From NCBI RefSeq assembly GCF_002269505.1, contig NZ_NQKQ01000005.1:124001-188000 (forward strand): a DNA stretch of 64,000 nucleotides. The letters run 5' to 3'. This document shows, one piece after another, positions 1 through 8,220 of this stretch. The notes beneath the pieces were generated by a model that had not been told where the DNA came from, made no database searches, and saw nothing but the letters and a program-made list of their open reading frames with translations. The stretch comes from Pseudomonas fragi (GTDB taxonomy: Bacteria; Pseudomonadota; Gammaproteobacteria; Pseudomonadales; Pseudomonadaceae). Each line of letters starts with the position of its first letter. Position 1 is the stretch's first letter. The position numbers and the translations under genes are program-made.

Positions 1-1
1 C

Positions 2-967
2 GGCCTGCCCGCGTTGCGTCAGCAAGTGGCGGCCAAGATCGCCCGCAGTTATGGCGTGCAGGTCGATGCCGATACCGAAGTGACCATCACTCCCGGTGCG
101 ACCCAGGCCATTTTCTGCGCGATCCAGGCCGTGATTCATGCAGGCGATGAAGTTATCGTGTTCGATCCGTGCTACGACAGTTACGAGCCTTCTGTCGAGC
201 TGGCGGGTGGTCGTTGCGTGCATGTGCAGCTAGGGCTGGATGACTTTTCGATCGATTGGCAAAAACTTGAAGATGCGCTGAGCCCGCGCACGCGCATGAT
301 CATCCTCAACAGCCCGCACAACCCTAGCGGTGCGTTGATCAGCCGTGCCGAGCTGGACCAGTTGGCCCGCCTGATTGCTGGCCGCGATATCTACATCATC
401 AGCGATGAGGTGTATGAACACCTGGTGTTCGATGGCGTGCCCCACGTCAGTGTTTTGTCCCACCCTGAACTGTACGATCGCGCTTTCGTTGTCAGCTCAT
501 TCGGCAAGACCTACCACGTAACCGGATGGAAAACCGGTTATGTCGTGGCTCCGCCGGCCCTGACCGCCGAGTTGCGCAAGGTTCACCAGTACGTCAGTTT
601 TTGCGGGGTGACGCCCCTGCAGTATGCCTTGGCTGACTTTATGAGCGCCCACCCCGAGCACGTTGAAGAGTTGCCCGGGTTTTACCAGGCCAAGCGAGAC
701 CTGTTTTGTGATTTGCTGAGCCCATCGCGTTTTACCTTCAAACCGGTGGCAGGGACGTATTTCCAGTTGGTGGATTACTCCCGTATTCGTCCGGACCTGA
801 ATGATGTCGACATGGCTGTGTGGCTGACCCGCGAGCACGGCGTGGCGACCATTCCGGTATCGGTGTTCTACCAGACCCCGCCCGCAGGGCAGCGGCTGGT
901 TCGCCTGTGTTTTGCCAAACGCGAGGAGACGCTGCGTGAAGCAGCAGAAAAACTATGCGTGATCTAA
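2..967 (+). CDS. PLP-dependent aminotransferase, methionine aminotransferase (YbdL) type, 5' partial
   Basis: Class I/II aminotransferase cut by the window edge. The reading frame is already open at base 2 (GLPALRQQVAAKIA, the start of the large domain in YbdL-like enzymes), so the TTG at 14 is not the true start. Seen: NSPHNPSG for cofactor and substrate contacts, SDEVYEHLVFDG with the cofactor-contacting Asp and Tyr, and SSFGKTYHVTGWKTGY with the Schiff-base lysine. About 60-70 residues of the N-terminus are missing against the roughly 385 residues usual in the family. The family converts methionine and other hydrophobic or aromatic amino acids to 2-oxo acids. Its stop overlaps the ATG of the downstream amidase by 13 bases, so the pair is co-translated and fits a transamination plus omega-amidase route. 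Exact substrate is inferred. Confidence 0.85.
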   Translation, partial: GLPALRQQVAAKIARSYGVQVDADTEVTITPGATQAIFCAIQAVIHAGDEVIVFDPCYDSYEPSVELAGGRCVHVQLGLDDFSIDWQKLEDALSPRTRMIILNSPHNPSGALISRAELDQLARLIAGRDIYIISDEVYEHLVFDGVPHVSVLSHPELYDRAFVVSSFGKTYHVTGWKTGYVVAPPALTAELRKVHQYVSFCGVTPLQYALADFMSAHPEHVEELPGFYQAKRDLFCDLLSPSRFTFKPVAGTYFQLVDYSRIRPDLNDVDMAVWLTREHGVATIPVSVFYQTPPAGQRLVRLCFAKREETLREAAEKLCVI

Positions 968-1746
968 AGGGATTACCCGATCTAACTGTGGCGCTGGTAC
1001 AAACCACGCTGGCCTGGCATGACCGTCAGGCCAACTTCGATCATTTTGACGAGCTGCTGGAGCAGGCCCGCGGCGCCGACCTGGTGGTGTTGCCGGAAAT
1101 GTTCACCACCGGTTTCAGCATGGAGTCCAGCACCCTGGCTGAGCCTGAAAACGGCCCGAGCACTGACTGGCTGCGCAAGCAGGCCAAAAGGCTGAATGCC
1201 GTGGTGACGGGCAGCGTGATTGTGCTCGCTGCGGATGGCAGCCACCGCAACCGTCTGTTGTGGGCGCGTCCAGATGGCGAAGTGCTGCACTACGACAAGC
1301 GCCACCTGTTCCGCATGGCAGGTGAACATGAGCATTTCACCCCGGGTGAGCGTCAGGTCCAGTTTGAGGTCAAGGGCTGGCGTATTCGCCCGCTGATTTG
1401 CTATGACCTGCGCTTCCCGGTGTGGAGCTGTGACCCCCATGACACTGATCTGTTGCTATACACCGCCAACTGGCCAGGTGCGCGACGGCTGCACTGGAAC
1501 CGTTTGCTGCCTGCGCGGGCCATCGAAAACCTGTGTTATGTCGCTGCGGTAAACCGGGTGGGCACGGACGGTAAGGGTCTGGTGTATACCGGAGACAGCC
1601 ATATCCTCGATTTTCAGGGCGAGTCGTTGCTCAGTGCCGGGGAGGCGGACGGCGTGTTCACCATGAGCCTCAATGCGGCTGATCTGGGCGCCTATCGTGA
1701 GCGGTTCCCGGCCAATCTGGATGCGGACGATTTCGTGCTGCGCTGA
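955..1746 (+). CDS. yafV: Omega-amidase / 2-oxoglutaramate amidase, nitrilase superfamily (YafV-like)
   Basis: A 263-residue carbon-nitrogen hydrolase. The catalytic triad is visible: Glu in LVVLPEMFTTGFSM, Lys in HYDKRHLF and Cys in LICYDLRFPVW. The family hydrolyses the amide of 2-oxo-acid amides such as 2-oxoglutaramate and 2-oxosuccinamate, formed when glutamine or asparagine act as amino donors. Translational coupling to the aminotransferase upstream supports this: the transaminase forms the oxo-amide and the amidase removes it, pulling the reaction forward. Cytoplasmic, no signal peptide. Length and motifs match YafV closely; the physiological pathway (methionine salvage or general transamination) is inference. 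Confidence 0.88.
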   Translation: MRDLKGLPDLTVALVQTTLAWHDRQANFDHFDELLEQARGADLVVLPEMFTTGFSMESSTLAEPENGPSTDWLRKQAKRLNAVVTGSVIVLAADGSHRNRLLWARPDGEVLHYDKRHLFRMAGEHEHFTPGERQVQFEVKGWRIRPLICYDLRFPVWSCDPHDTDLLLYTANWPGARRLHWNRLLPARAIENLCYVAAVNRVGTDGKGLVYTGDSHILDFQGESLLSAGEADGVFTMSLNAADLGAYRERFPANLDADDFVLR

Positions 1747-1786
1747 TTTGTAGAAGCAGTTATCAGACTGTGTGTACGACGTAAAA

Positions 1787-1879
1787 CCTGTGGGAGCGTG
1801 GCTTGCCCGCGATGGCCTCACCGCGGTCTGCCTGCCAAATCGCGCCGCCTGAATCGCGAGCAAGCCCGCTCCCACAGGG
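1787..1879. repeat. REP/REPIN palindrome
   Basis: Two inverted REP arms, starting CCTGTGGGAGCGTGGCTTGC and ending GCAAGCCCGCTCCCACAGG, enclose about 50 bases with a second partial palindrome. This is the common Pseudomonas REPIN type, also found here at 44.9 and 51.3 kb. It lies in the convergent gap between yafV and leuA. Confidence 0.8.
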
Positions 1880-1904
1880 GCTAGTGATTGCCGGTCATGC
1901 AATA

Positions 1905-1938
1905 AAAAGCCCCCAAGGCTCTCGCCTTGGGGGCTTTT
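1905..1938 (-). terminator. Rho-independent terminator of leuA (probably bidirectional)
   Basis: Hairpin with arms AAAGCCCCCAAGG and CCTTGGGGGCTTT around CTCTCG. It sits just past the leuA stop on the minus strand. A and T runs on both sides allow termination from either direction, and the convergent yafV transcript would also end here. Confidence 0.85.
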
Positions 1939-1956
1939 GCGTTTCAGGCCAGCTGC

Positions 1957-3636
1957 TTACGCAGCTTTCGCCTCGGTTTCGCTCAAGGAGCGGTTCAGGG
2001 CGCTGAACAGGGCCTTGAAGCTTGCCGTGGTGATGTTTTCATCAATGCCCACGCCATGCACGGCACGCCCACCATTGACCCGCAGTTCGATGTAGGCCGC
2101 AGCCTTGGCGTTGGTACCCGCGCCAATCGCATGCTCGTTGTAGTCCATGATCTCGGCATTCACTGGCAGGCCGGCAACCAGGGCTTCCAGCGCGCCGTTA
2201 CCTTTGCCGCTCCAGCGCAGGTTGGTCTCGCCATCACCCTTGGCCGACACTTCGACTTCGACTGCACTGTGACCGTTTTCTTCCTGCAGGCGGTGGCTGA
2301 CCAGCGCGTACGGGGTGTTGGCCTGCAAGTATTCGGTGCGCAGCAAGCTGTGAATCTGCTGGGCTGTCATTTCCAGGCCCAGGCGGTCGGTTTCGCGCTG
2401 TACCACCTGGCTGAATTCGATCTGCATCCGGCGTGGCAAGCTGATGCCGTATTCCTGCTCCAGCAGGTAAGCAATCCCGCCTTTACCCGACTGGCTGTTA
2501 ACCCGAATCACGGCTTCGTAGCTGCGACCGATGTCGGCGGGGTCGATTGGCAAGTACGGCACTTCCCACAGGGCGTCCGGTTTTTGCTGGGCGAAGCCTT
2601 TGCGAATGGCATCCTGGTGCGAGCCGGAGAACGCGGTGTGCACCAGGTCGCCCACATACGGATGACGCGGGTGAACCGGGATCTGGTTGCACTCTTCGAC
2701 AACCTTGCGCACACCATCGATGTCCGAGAAGTCCAGTTGCGGGTCCAGGCCCTGGGTGTACATGTTCAGGGCCACGGTCACCAGATCGACGTTGCCGGTA
2801 CGCTCGCCATTACCAAACAGGCAACCTTCGACGCGGTCGGCACCCGCCATCAGACCCAGCTCGGTGGCGGCAACGCCGGTGCCACGGTCGTTGTGGGTGT
2901 GCAGGCTGATCAGTACGCTGTCACGGCGGTTGATATTGCGCCCGAACCACTCGATCTGGTCGGCGTAGATGTTCGGCGTTGCACATTCAACCGTGGCAGG
3001 CAGGTTGAGGATCATTTTGTGCTCAGGGGTCGGGTTCCACACCTTGATCACCGCGTCACACACTTCCTTGGCGAACTCCAGCTCCGTGGCGCTGAAAGTC
3101 TCTGGCGAATATTCGAACGTCCACTGGGTGTCCGGCTGCTGGGCGGCGTATTTGACGAACAGCTTGGCCGCGCTGACCGCGATTTCCTTGATGCCGTCTT
3201 TGTCCTGGTTGAACACGATGCGGCGGAAAGCAGGGCAGGTGGCGTTATACAGGTGAACGATGGCTTTTTTCGCCCCGCGCAGTGACTCGAATGTACGGGC
3301 GATCAGGTCTTCACGGCCCTGGGTCAGCACCTGAATGGTGGTGTCGTCCGGGATGTGACCGTCTTCAATCAGGGTTCGCACAAAATCAAAGTCGGTTTGC
3401 GACGCAGCCGGGAACGATGCCTCGATTTCTTTAACGCCAACGCTGACCAGGGTCTTCCAGAAACGCAGCTTCTTTACCGCATCCATCGGTTCGATCAGCG
3501 ACTGGTTGCCGTCGCGCAAATCGGAACTGCACCAGATTGGCGCCTGGGTGATGGTTTTAGACGGCCAGGTGCGGTCGGGCAAATCAATGACCGGGAAGGC
3601 GCGGTATTTGGAAGAGGGGTCTTTGAGCATGGTCAT
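1957..3636 (-). CDS. leuA: 2-isopropylmalate synthase
   Basis: First committed step of leucine biosynthesis: condenses 2-oxoisovalerate with acetyl-CoA to 2-isopropylmalate in the cytoplasm. The protein has 559 residues, the length of the long Pseudomonas/E. coli-unlike LeuA form. The N-terminal TIM-barrel carries the metal- and substrate-binding [15 protein letters not shown] near residue 40 and the [11 protein letters not shown] motif near residue 245; the C-terminal third is the LeuA regulatory (leucine-binding) domain, ending in [19 protein letters not shown]. Monocistronic: terminator downstream, leader peptide and hairpins upstream, so leucine-responsive attenuation plus feedback inhibition is likely. 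Confidence 0.97.
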   Translation of the reverse strand: MTMLKDPSSKYRAFPVIDLPDRTWPSKTITQAPIWCSSDLRDGNQSLIEPMDAVKKLRFWKTLVSVGVKEIEASFPAASQTDFDFVRTLIEDGHIPDDTTIQVLTQGREDLIARTFESLRGAKKAIVHLYNATCPAFRRIVFNQDKDGIKEIAVSAAKLFVKYAAQQPDTQWTFEYSPETFSATELEFAKEVCDAVIKVWNPTPEHKMILNLPATVECATPNIYADQIEWFGRNINRRDSVLISLHTHNDRGTGVAATELGLMAGADRVEGCLFGNGERTGNVDLVTVALNMYTQGLDPQLDFSDIDGVRKVVEECNQIPVHPRHPYVGDLVHTAFSGSHQDAIRKGFAQQKPDALWEVPYLPIDPADIGRSYEAVIRVNSQSGKGGIAYLLEQEYGISLPRRMQIEFSQVVQRETDRLGLEMTAQQIHSLLRTEYLQANTPYALVSHRLQEENGHSAVEVEVSAKGDGETNLRWSGKGNGALEALVAGLPVNAEIMDYNEHAIGAGTNAKAAAYIELRVNGGRAVHGVGIDENITTASFKALFSALNRSLSETEAKAA

Positions 3637-3680
3637 CAGGCAATCCTTAATATGCGAGCCGACGATTCAGACGCGGCCAG

Positions 3681-3749
3681 CCGGAAAAATACAAAGCAGA
3701 AGGCGAGGCACCGCAACTAGCTTTGCAGTCGTGCACTGACGAGGCAAAG
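3681..3749 (-). terminator. Candidate attenuator with alternative hairpins upstream of leuA
   Basis: On the minus strand, CTTTGC (3749-3744) can pair with GCAAAG (3726-3721), overlapping the end of the leader peptide. The same segment, as CAAAGC (3725-3720), can instead pair with GCTTTG (3697-3692), which is followed at once by TATTTTTCC. The inner part of the second hairpin has a GCG/CGC stem. The two pairings exclude each other, the usual layout of antiterminator and terminator. The terminator stem is short and interrupted, so its strength is uncertain. Confidence 0.55.
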
Positions 3750-3794
3750 GCTGCGATGTTGGCGAAGCAGAATGAGGGTCTGTGATGTGTTCAT
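3717..3794 (-). CDS. Leucine-rich leader peptide of leuA
   Basis: A 25-codon ORF starting ATG AAC ACA TCA, preceded by GGGTTGAGGTC as a ribosome-binding site. It has six leucine codons, including a CTC-ATT-CTG-CTT cluster (residues 7-10, L-I-L-L) and later CTT, CTC and CTG. Its stop codon lies inside the alternating hairpin region that precedes leuA. In attenuation, ribosome stalling at leucine codons would favour the first hairpin and readthrough into leuA. Too short for an ordinary gene call; supported by position, codon content and RNA structure together. Confidence 0.6.
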   Translation of the reverse strand: MNTSQTLILLRQHRSLCLVSARLQS

Positions 3795-4211
3795 GACCTC
3801 AACCCTAACCATTGGTGAGAAGGATGGCAAGCCAACAAAAAAGATTGAGATAACTGCTCGTATATTGAGCGAATTCGGTTTTTTATCGCGCTTTTAAGTT
3901 ACAGGCATCCTTAATGTTGCGCGGCTTTAGTGTCTAGCTTGCATTCGATGCTGTTCGCGGCAGGCAATATCGGTCTTCACCGGTTGAGCCTGTCAAAGGT
4001 GTTTGCAGATCAACAGGGGTTTGAGCGTCCCAAAGCCGCGTGCAGTCGTTGTCATAAACCATGAAAACCCGTGAAAAGCCTTGTTTTGCAGTGCTCAAGC
4101 GTGAGCGCTGATGAGGCTTTTAGCTTCACTGCTCAAATTGTCGCAATACTTGATTCCGCTTCCACAGCAGCAAACAGTGCTGTTGAAGAGAACTGTAATC
4201 AGCTGCCGAGT
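3795..4211. other. Divergent intergenic region between leuA and the pilus operon
   Basis: About 420 bases holding the promoters of leuA (minus) and of the pilus operon (plus). It is more AT-rich than its surroundings, as is common for chaperone-usher loci. An open frame runs from a GTG at 4071 into the chaperone but shows no signal peptide or conserved sequence before 4212, so it is treated as non-coding. No clear sigma-70 promoter was picked out by eye. Confidence 0.5.
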
Positions 4212-4976
4212 ATGACGATGCGTATCTATAGCTCTCTCTTTGTGATGGGTTGCATATGGTGCTTGAGTGCACAGGCAATTGCTTCGCCAGCCATCAACCC
4301 TGGGCCGATGTTCGGTTTTCTGGAAAGTGGCAAAAGCGCTGTGTTGAAACGTATTTACAACTCGGGAAGCAGTACTGCGTTCGTCAAGGTCGTGGTTCAG
4401 GAAATTATTTACGACGCCCATGGCCAGCCTGCAGAGCAGCCAGCCAAGGCGCTCTCGGCGGGGCCCTTGACCGCGCAAAATACCCTGCTGGCGAGCCCGG
4501 CGCGGATGATAATTCCCGCCAATGGCATGCAGTCCACCCGTTTGCTGTTTATGGGCAAACGTGAGCATGAGCGTTATTACCGGGTGCGTTTTATTCCCGT
4601 ATTACCGACCAGTGCCGACAGTTTTGATCAGAGTGCTGACGATCAGAAGGGCTACGAAAAAGAACTGGCTGCACAAGTAACGCTGTTAACGGGCTTTGGC
4701 ACTTTTTTATTTGTCAGGCCGGACAAGGTCACGTTTGATACGCGTTTTAATGATGGCAAAGATACGTACAGTGTTCATAACGCTGGCAACAGTGTCATCG
4801 CACTGGATTTCGTGAAAACTTGTCATGTTGAAAGAACTGCCGAGTGTTCGGGTATCGCCCAACACTATGTACTGCCCGGCAGTACTTATATCTTCACCAA
4901 AGAAGACAATAAACTTCACAGTTTTGTACTTCAAGAAGGCACGGCGGAACGAAAAATATCATTCACCCGAACGTGA
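4212..4976 (+). CDS. Periplasmic pilus chaperone, class 5 (CS1/cable type)
   Basis: The start was placed at ATG 4212 (or 4218), where a Sec signal peptide begins (MRIYSSLFVMGCIWCLSAQAI, cleaved after IAS). The mature protein of about 230 residues has a two-lobe immunoglobulin-like layout with a basic G1-type edge (SAVLKRIYNSGSSTAFVKVV). This suits a donor-strand chaperone that binds pilin subunits in the periplasm and delivers them to the usher. First gene of the operon chaperone, pilin, usher, tip, the same order as cable/CS1 (alpha) fimbriae. Assignment rests on position and general features more than on strong motifs. Confidence 0.7.
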   Translation: MTMRIYSSLFVMGCIWCLSAQAIASPAINPGPMFGFLESGKSAVLKRIYNSGSSTAFVKVVVQEIIYDAHGQPAEQPAKALSAGPLTAQNTLLASPARMIIPANGMQSTRLLFMGKREHERYYRVRFIPVLPTSADSFDQSADDQKGYEKELAAQVTLLTGFGTFLFVRPDKVTFDTRFNDGKDTYSVHNAGNSVIALDFVKTCHVERTAECSGIAQHYVLPGSTYIFTKEDNKLHSFVLQEGTAERKISFTRT

Positions 4977-5036
4977 GTATAAATCGCAATAAAAATGTAA
5001 CACCCCTAACTATAAACCTGAAAAAAGGATGCAAAA

Positions 5037-5564
5037 ATGCAACGCACTTTTATGGCTACTATCAGTCCACTGGCCCTTGCCTTGTCCGCCATGCTGGGCG
5101 CGACCCAGGTGTCTGCAGCCGACCCTGTTGAAATACAAGTTCAATTGGTCGCCAGTGTTCCCACCACCGCATTTTATGTCGTACCTGCTGAAACCGGCTG
5201 GATTGGTGTTCCGCAGCGTATGGAGTGGACACCCGATCCAGTTCTGGGCGGTAAATTGAGCACTCTGCGCAAGGCGTTTGACGTCAAAAACAGTTCGGGT
5301 GCAATCGCCGCTCGTTTGACCGACAGTACGGGTGCGTATTTGTCCGATGGTGCGAACCGAATGGTGCCACTTGACGTTTATTTCAATAACAAGGAACTGA
5401 ATCAGGTTACCAGCCAGGAAGTTGTCAGTGCCACTGAAGCGGCTGCCGGAAAACGTGTTGACCTGAGTATTGCCGCTGTCGAAACGGGGAGCCCGATCCC
5501 GCCGGGTGAATACACCGGTATTGTCAACATGACCTTCGACGCCGTTCCGCCTGTCGCACTGTAA
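5037..5564 (+). CDS. CS1-type fimbrial major subunit
   Basis: A 175-residue secreted pilin. The signal peptide (residues 1 to about 27, ending TQVSAAD) is followed by VEIQVQLVASVPTTAFYV, typical of the N-terminal donor-strand segment of CS1/Cbl major pilins, and a C-terminal beta-strand PPGEYTGIVNMTFDAV. No cysteines in the mature part, as in this class. The start is ATG 5037 with AAGGA seven bases upstream; the ATG at 5029 is in the wrong frame. A strong hairpin follows the stop and may raise the level of this transcript above that of the usher. Confidence 0.88.
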   Translation: MQRTFMATISPLALALSAMLGATQVSAADPVEIQVQLVASVPTTAFYVVPAETGWIGVPQRMEWTPDPVLGGKLSTLRKAFDVKNSSGAIAARLTDSTGAYLSDGANRMVPLDVYFNNKELNQVTSQEVVSATEAAAGKRVDLSIAAVETGSPIPPGEYTGIVNMTFDAVPPVAL

Positions 5565-5598
5565 ACCGTCTTTAGTAATACCTGAGTCATTGCGCTCT

Positions 5599-5646
5599 CT
5601 TTTCAGGTGGTCGAACAACGGCTGACAGTTTCGGCCGCCTGAAAAG
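5599..5646 (+). promoter_or_regulatory. Intercistronic hairpin between pilin and usher genes
   Basis: Twelve-base arms CTTTTCAGGTGG and CCGCCTGAAAAG, with one G-U pair and a 24-base loop. There is no U run after it, so it is more likely an mRNA 3'-end stabiliser or partial terminator than a full terminator. This position is where pilus operons often uncouple abundant pilin from rare usher synthesis. Confidence 0.6.
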
Positions 5647-5700
5647 TGCAATCAAGCGGGTTTTACATAAACGAAGTCCGTTCGTTTTGGATAACTACTA

Positions 5701-8220
5701 TTGAACTCTGTCATGGGTCGAACCCTGATTGTGTGCTGCTCGATAATTCTTTCGGTTGGCATCAAGGCTGACGTTGATACACCGTCAACTTTGGGTGTGT
5801 TAAGTCAGGCCGAACACTTGCCTGCCGGTTTTGAGGAACACTTCTTCGATGTGCCCCTGGCCGTGCGCATCGATGTGAATGCCACGATGCTCGGGGACGC
5901 TCTGGTCATCCTCGGCCGTGATGAGACAGTCCGCCTGCTGAGCTTTACCGATACCGGGGACAGCCCATTGCCCGAGGCCGATCGCGCCGAGTGGCTGGCG
6001 CTGTTGTCCACGGCCACTGCGCTGGGCAGTTGTACGCAAAACTGTGCAAATGGCCTGGTGGCTCTGCATTACAACTTGCAGGATTCACAGCTGTCGATTT
6101 TGACCGATGCGGCTGAGCGCGAGCGCGCTCCCGCTCAATACCATGACCTGCCCCAAGACGGCAGCAATGGCCTGATTCTGCACAACCAATTGAATATTGC
6201 CCGCAGTGGAGGTTCCGCCACCGGCACCGCGGCGCGCTATAACGTCCAGGCCACTGGCAGCCTGGGTAACTGGACCCAGGTGGCGTCAGCCGAACTGGCA
6301 CGAACCGGCGACCCCGACGCCCCGACTTACCATTCGCTTAACCAGCTTTATGGTCAGCGCGAATTTGCCGGCAATTTTTTCCGTCTGGGGTACTTCACCC
6401 CGGATGCGCTGGGGGTTTATCGACGACCGCGAAATTTTGGCGCCAGCCCGGACACCACCCTCGGTTTCATGTACGGCACCAGCGACAGCCTGGCCGTCAA
6501 CAGCTCCAGCCCCAGCACCTACCCCATCTATGTGACGCCAAGCCGTCAGGGCCTTGTCGAGGTGTATCGCGATGGAGTGCTGATTTACAGCCAGGCCGTC
6601 GCCAGCGGTTTGCAGACCCTGGACACCCGCCGTTTGCCCGGTGGTATTTACCCGGTGCAGGTGCGCCTGATTGAAGACGGACAAGTAACGTCCAGCAGCG
6701 AAGAAATGATCTACAAACCCAATAACTGGCGTAATGCCGATCAACCCTGGCGGTACAGTTTTTTTGCCGGCAAGCGGCGTCAGTTATTCAATAACTGGGG
6801 CGATGACGTTCGTTACGATCAGGGTTTGACCTACGGTGCTCTGGTCAATTACCTGCTGCATCCGCGAGTGATCCTGGGCGTTGACGCGCAGCGCGTTGCA
6901 CAAAAAATGCAGTATGGCAGCTCGCTAGACTGGGGGCTGTCGGACCATTTCAGCCTGTATGCCAATGTGTATCAAACGGCCGGTTACGGTACCGGCATGG
7001 ATGTGCAGGCCCGCTATCAATACCAAGGCGGCAGTGTGATGTTTTCCCATTCGCGATCCTGGCTGGATACCCGCGATGATTTTGATTATCTGGATACCGT
7101 CGCGATCCGTGCGAAAAGCCGCTACACCGGCCGTACGCAAAACTCGGCCCTGTCGGTGACCCAGCGCCTGAGCCTGACCAGCAGCCTGACCGGGCGGGTC
7201 AGCCACAGCAGTGGTAATACCAACGGCACGGGGGTTGATCTGAGCTGGTTGCGCAATGGCAAGCTGTTTGGCAGCGACATGAGCTGGCAGGTGTCGGTGT
7301 TTGACCGGCCTGCGAGCATCAGCACCGGGAGCCGGCGCAATCGCGGGATCGACCTGAGCATCAATATGGCGCTGGGCAAGCCTGGCGGCAGTCTGTCGGC
7401 CAGTATCGGCAGTCGCACGTCCCGCGATGGCGAGCGTGAGCTCAATGGTTCGCTGGGATACAACAAGACCCTGAGCGGCGACTTTTTCAAGAGCTACGCC
7501 ACCGGCCTTACCGCCGACAGTTACGGCGTAGGTCTCAATGGCTCGACCCAGTTTGAAACCCGGGTAATTAACGGCGATGCCTACGCTCAACGCTCTTCTT
7601 ATGACGGTGAGTTGAGCGGTGGCTTGAACCTCAACAGCACCGTAGCTGTCGGCGCGGGCAACCTGGCGGCCAGCGGCAGTTTTTATGGGGGCGAGGGGGC
7701 AATGATTGTCGATCTGGACTCGGACATCGACAACCTGATATTGCGCGCTGATGACATGGGCGGCAGTTATGGCGCGCAGCTCAAGCCCGGCCGCAACATG
7801 GTGCCTGTGAGTGCCTATAAAAGTGGCTCGGTGCATTTCGACTTTGCCGGCAGCGACGCTCATGCGGCGACGATTCATCCCAACGTCAGCCGTTATCACG
7901 TCAACAAGGGTGGCGTGGCTTATCAACAGGTGCGTGTGCTTAAAACATTGTCGGTGCTGGGCCGCCTGGTGGATCCGCAGGGGCGCCCGTTGGGGGGCGC
8001 CCATATCCTCAATCACGCCAGTAGCAGTGTCTCTGAGGCCGACGGGTTCTTTGTTCTGGAGATGAGCGAGTCTTCGCCAACCCTGCATGTTCGCCACAGG
8101 GGGCAACCCGCCTGCAGCGTTGTGCTGGAGCCGACTAAACACAAGCGCGAAAACAATGTGCTGGTAGTGCCCGATATCGTTTGTACGTCGGTTTCAACCG
8201 TTGCCTCCAAGGGAGTTTGA
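5701..8220 (+). CDS. Outer-membrane pilus usher, class 5 (TcfC/CooC type)
   Basis: An 839-residue usher that forms the outer-membrane pore through which chaperone-bound subunits are polymerised. Seen: N-terminal signal segment (LIVCCSIILSVGIKAD), a middle beta-barrel rich in alternating aromatic and polar residues, the plug-like segment SRQGLVEVYRDGVLIYSQ, and a C-terminal E-set-like part (LSVLGRLVDPQGRPLGGAHI) with two late cysteines. The best start is TTG 5701, after GGATA at normal spacing; ATG 5713 is in frame but has no ribosome-binding site. Its stop abuts the tip gene. Its length suits the class 5 family. Confidence 0.87.
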   Translation: MNSVMGRTLIVCCSIILSVGIKADVDTPSTLGVLSQAEHLPAGFEEHFFDVPLAVRIDVNATMLGDALVILGRDETVRLLSFTDTGDSPLPEADRAEWLALLSTATALGSCTQNCANGLVALHYNLQDSQLSILTDAAERERAPAQYHDLPQDGSNGLILHNQLNIARSGGSATGTAARYNVQATGSLGNWTQVASAELARTGDPDAPTYHSLNQLYGQREFAGNFFRLGYFTPDALGVYRRPRNFGASPDTTLGFMYGTSDSLAVNSSSPSTYPIYVTPSRQGLVEVYRDGVLIYSQAVASGLQTLDTRRLPGGIYPVQVRLIEDGQVTSSSEEMIYKPNNWRNADQPWRYSFFAGKRRQLFNNWGDDVRYDQGLTYGALVNYLLHPRVILGVDAQRVAQKMQYGSSLDWGLSDHFSLYANVYQTAGYGTGMDVQARYQYQGGSVMFSHSRSWLDTRDDFDYLDTVAIRAKSRYTGRTQNSALSVTQRLSLTSSLTGRVSHSSGNTNGTGVDLSWLRNGKLFGSDMSWQVSVFDRPASISTGSRRNRGIDLSINMALGKPGGSLSASIGSRTSRDGERELNGSLGYNKTLSGDFFKSYATGLTADSYGVGLNGSTQFETRVINGDAYAQRSSYDGELSGGLNLNSTVAVGAGNLAASGSFYGGEGAMIVDLDSDIDNLILRADDMGGSYGAQLKPGRNMVPVSAYKSGSVHFDFAGSDAHAATIHPNVSRYHVNKGGVAYQQVRVLKTLSVLGRLVDPQGRPLGGAHILNHASSSVSEADGFFVLEMSESSPTLHVRHRGQPACSVVLEPTKHKRENNVLVVPDIVCTSVSTVASKGV

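Noticed and set aside
1927..3285. 452-codon plus-strand open frame opposite leuA
   Set aside because: It is a shadow of leuA produced by high GC and codon bias; no ribosome-binding site or domain, and leuA is certain.
4071..4211. N-terminal extension of the pilus chaperone from GTG 4071
   Set aside because: The signal peptide begins at 4212; the extension would bury it and has no conserved features.
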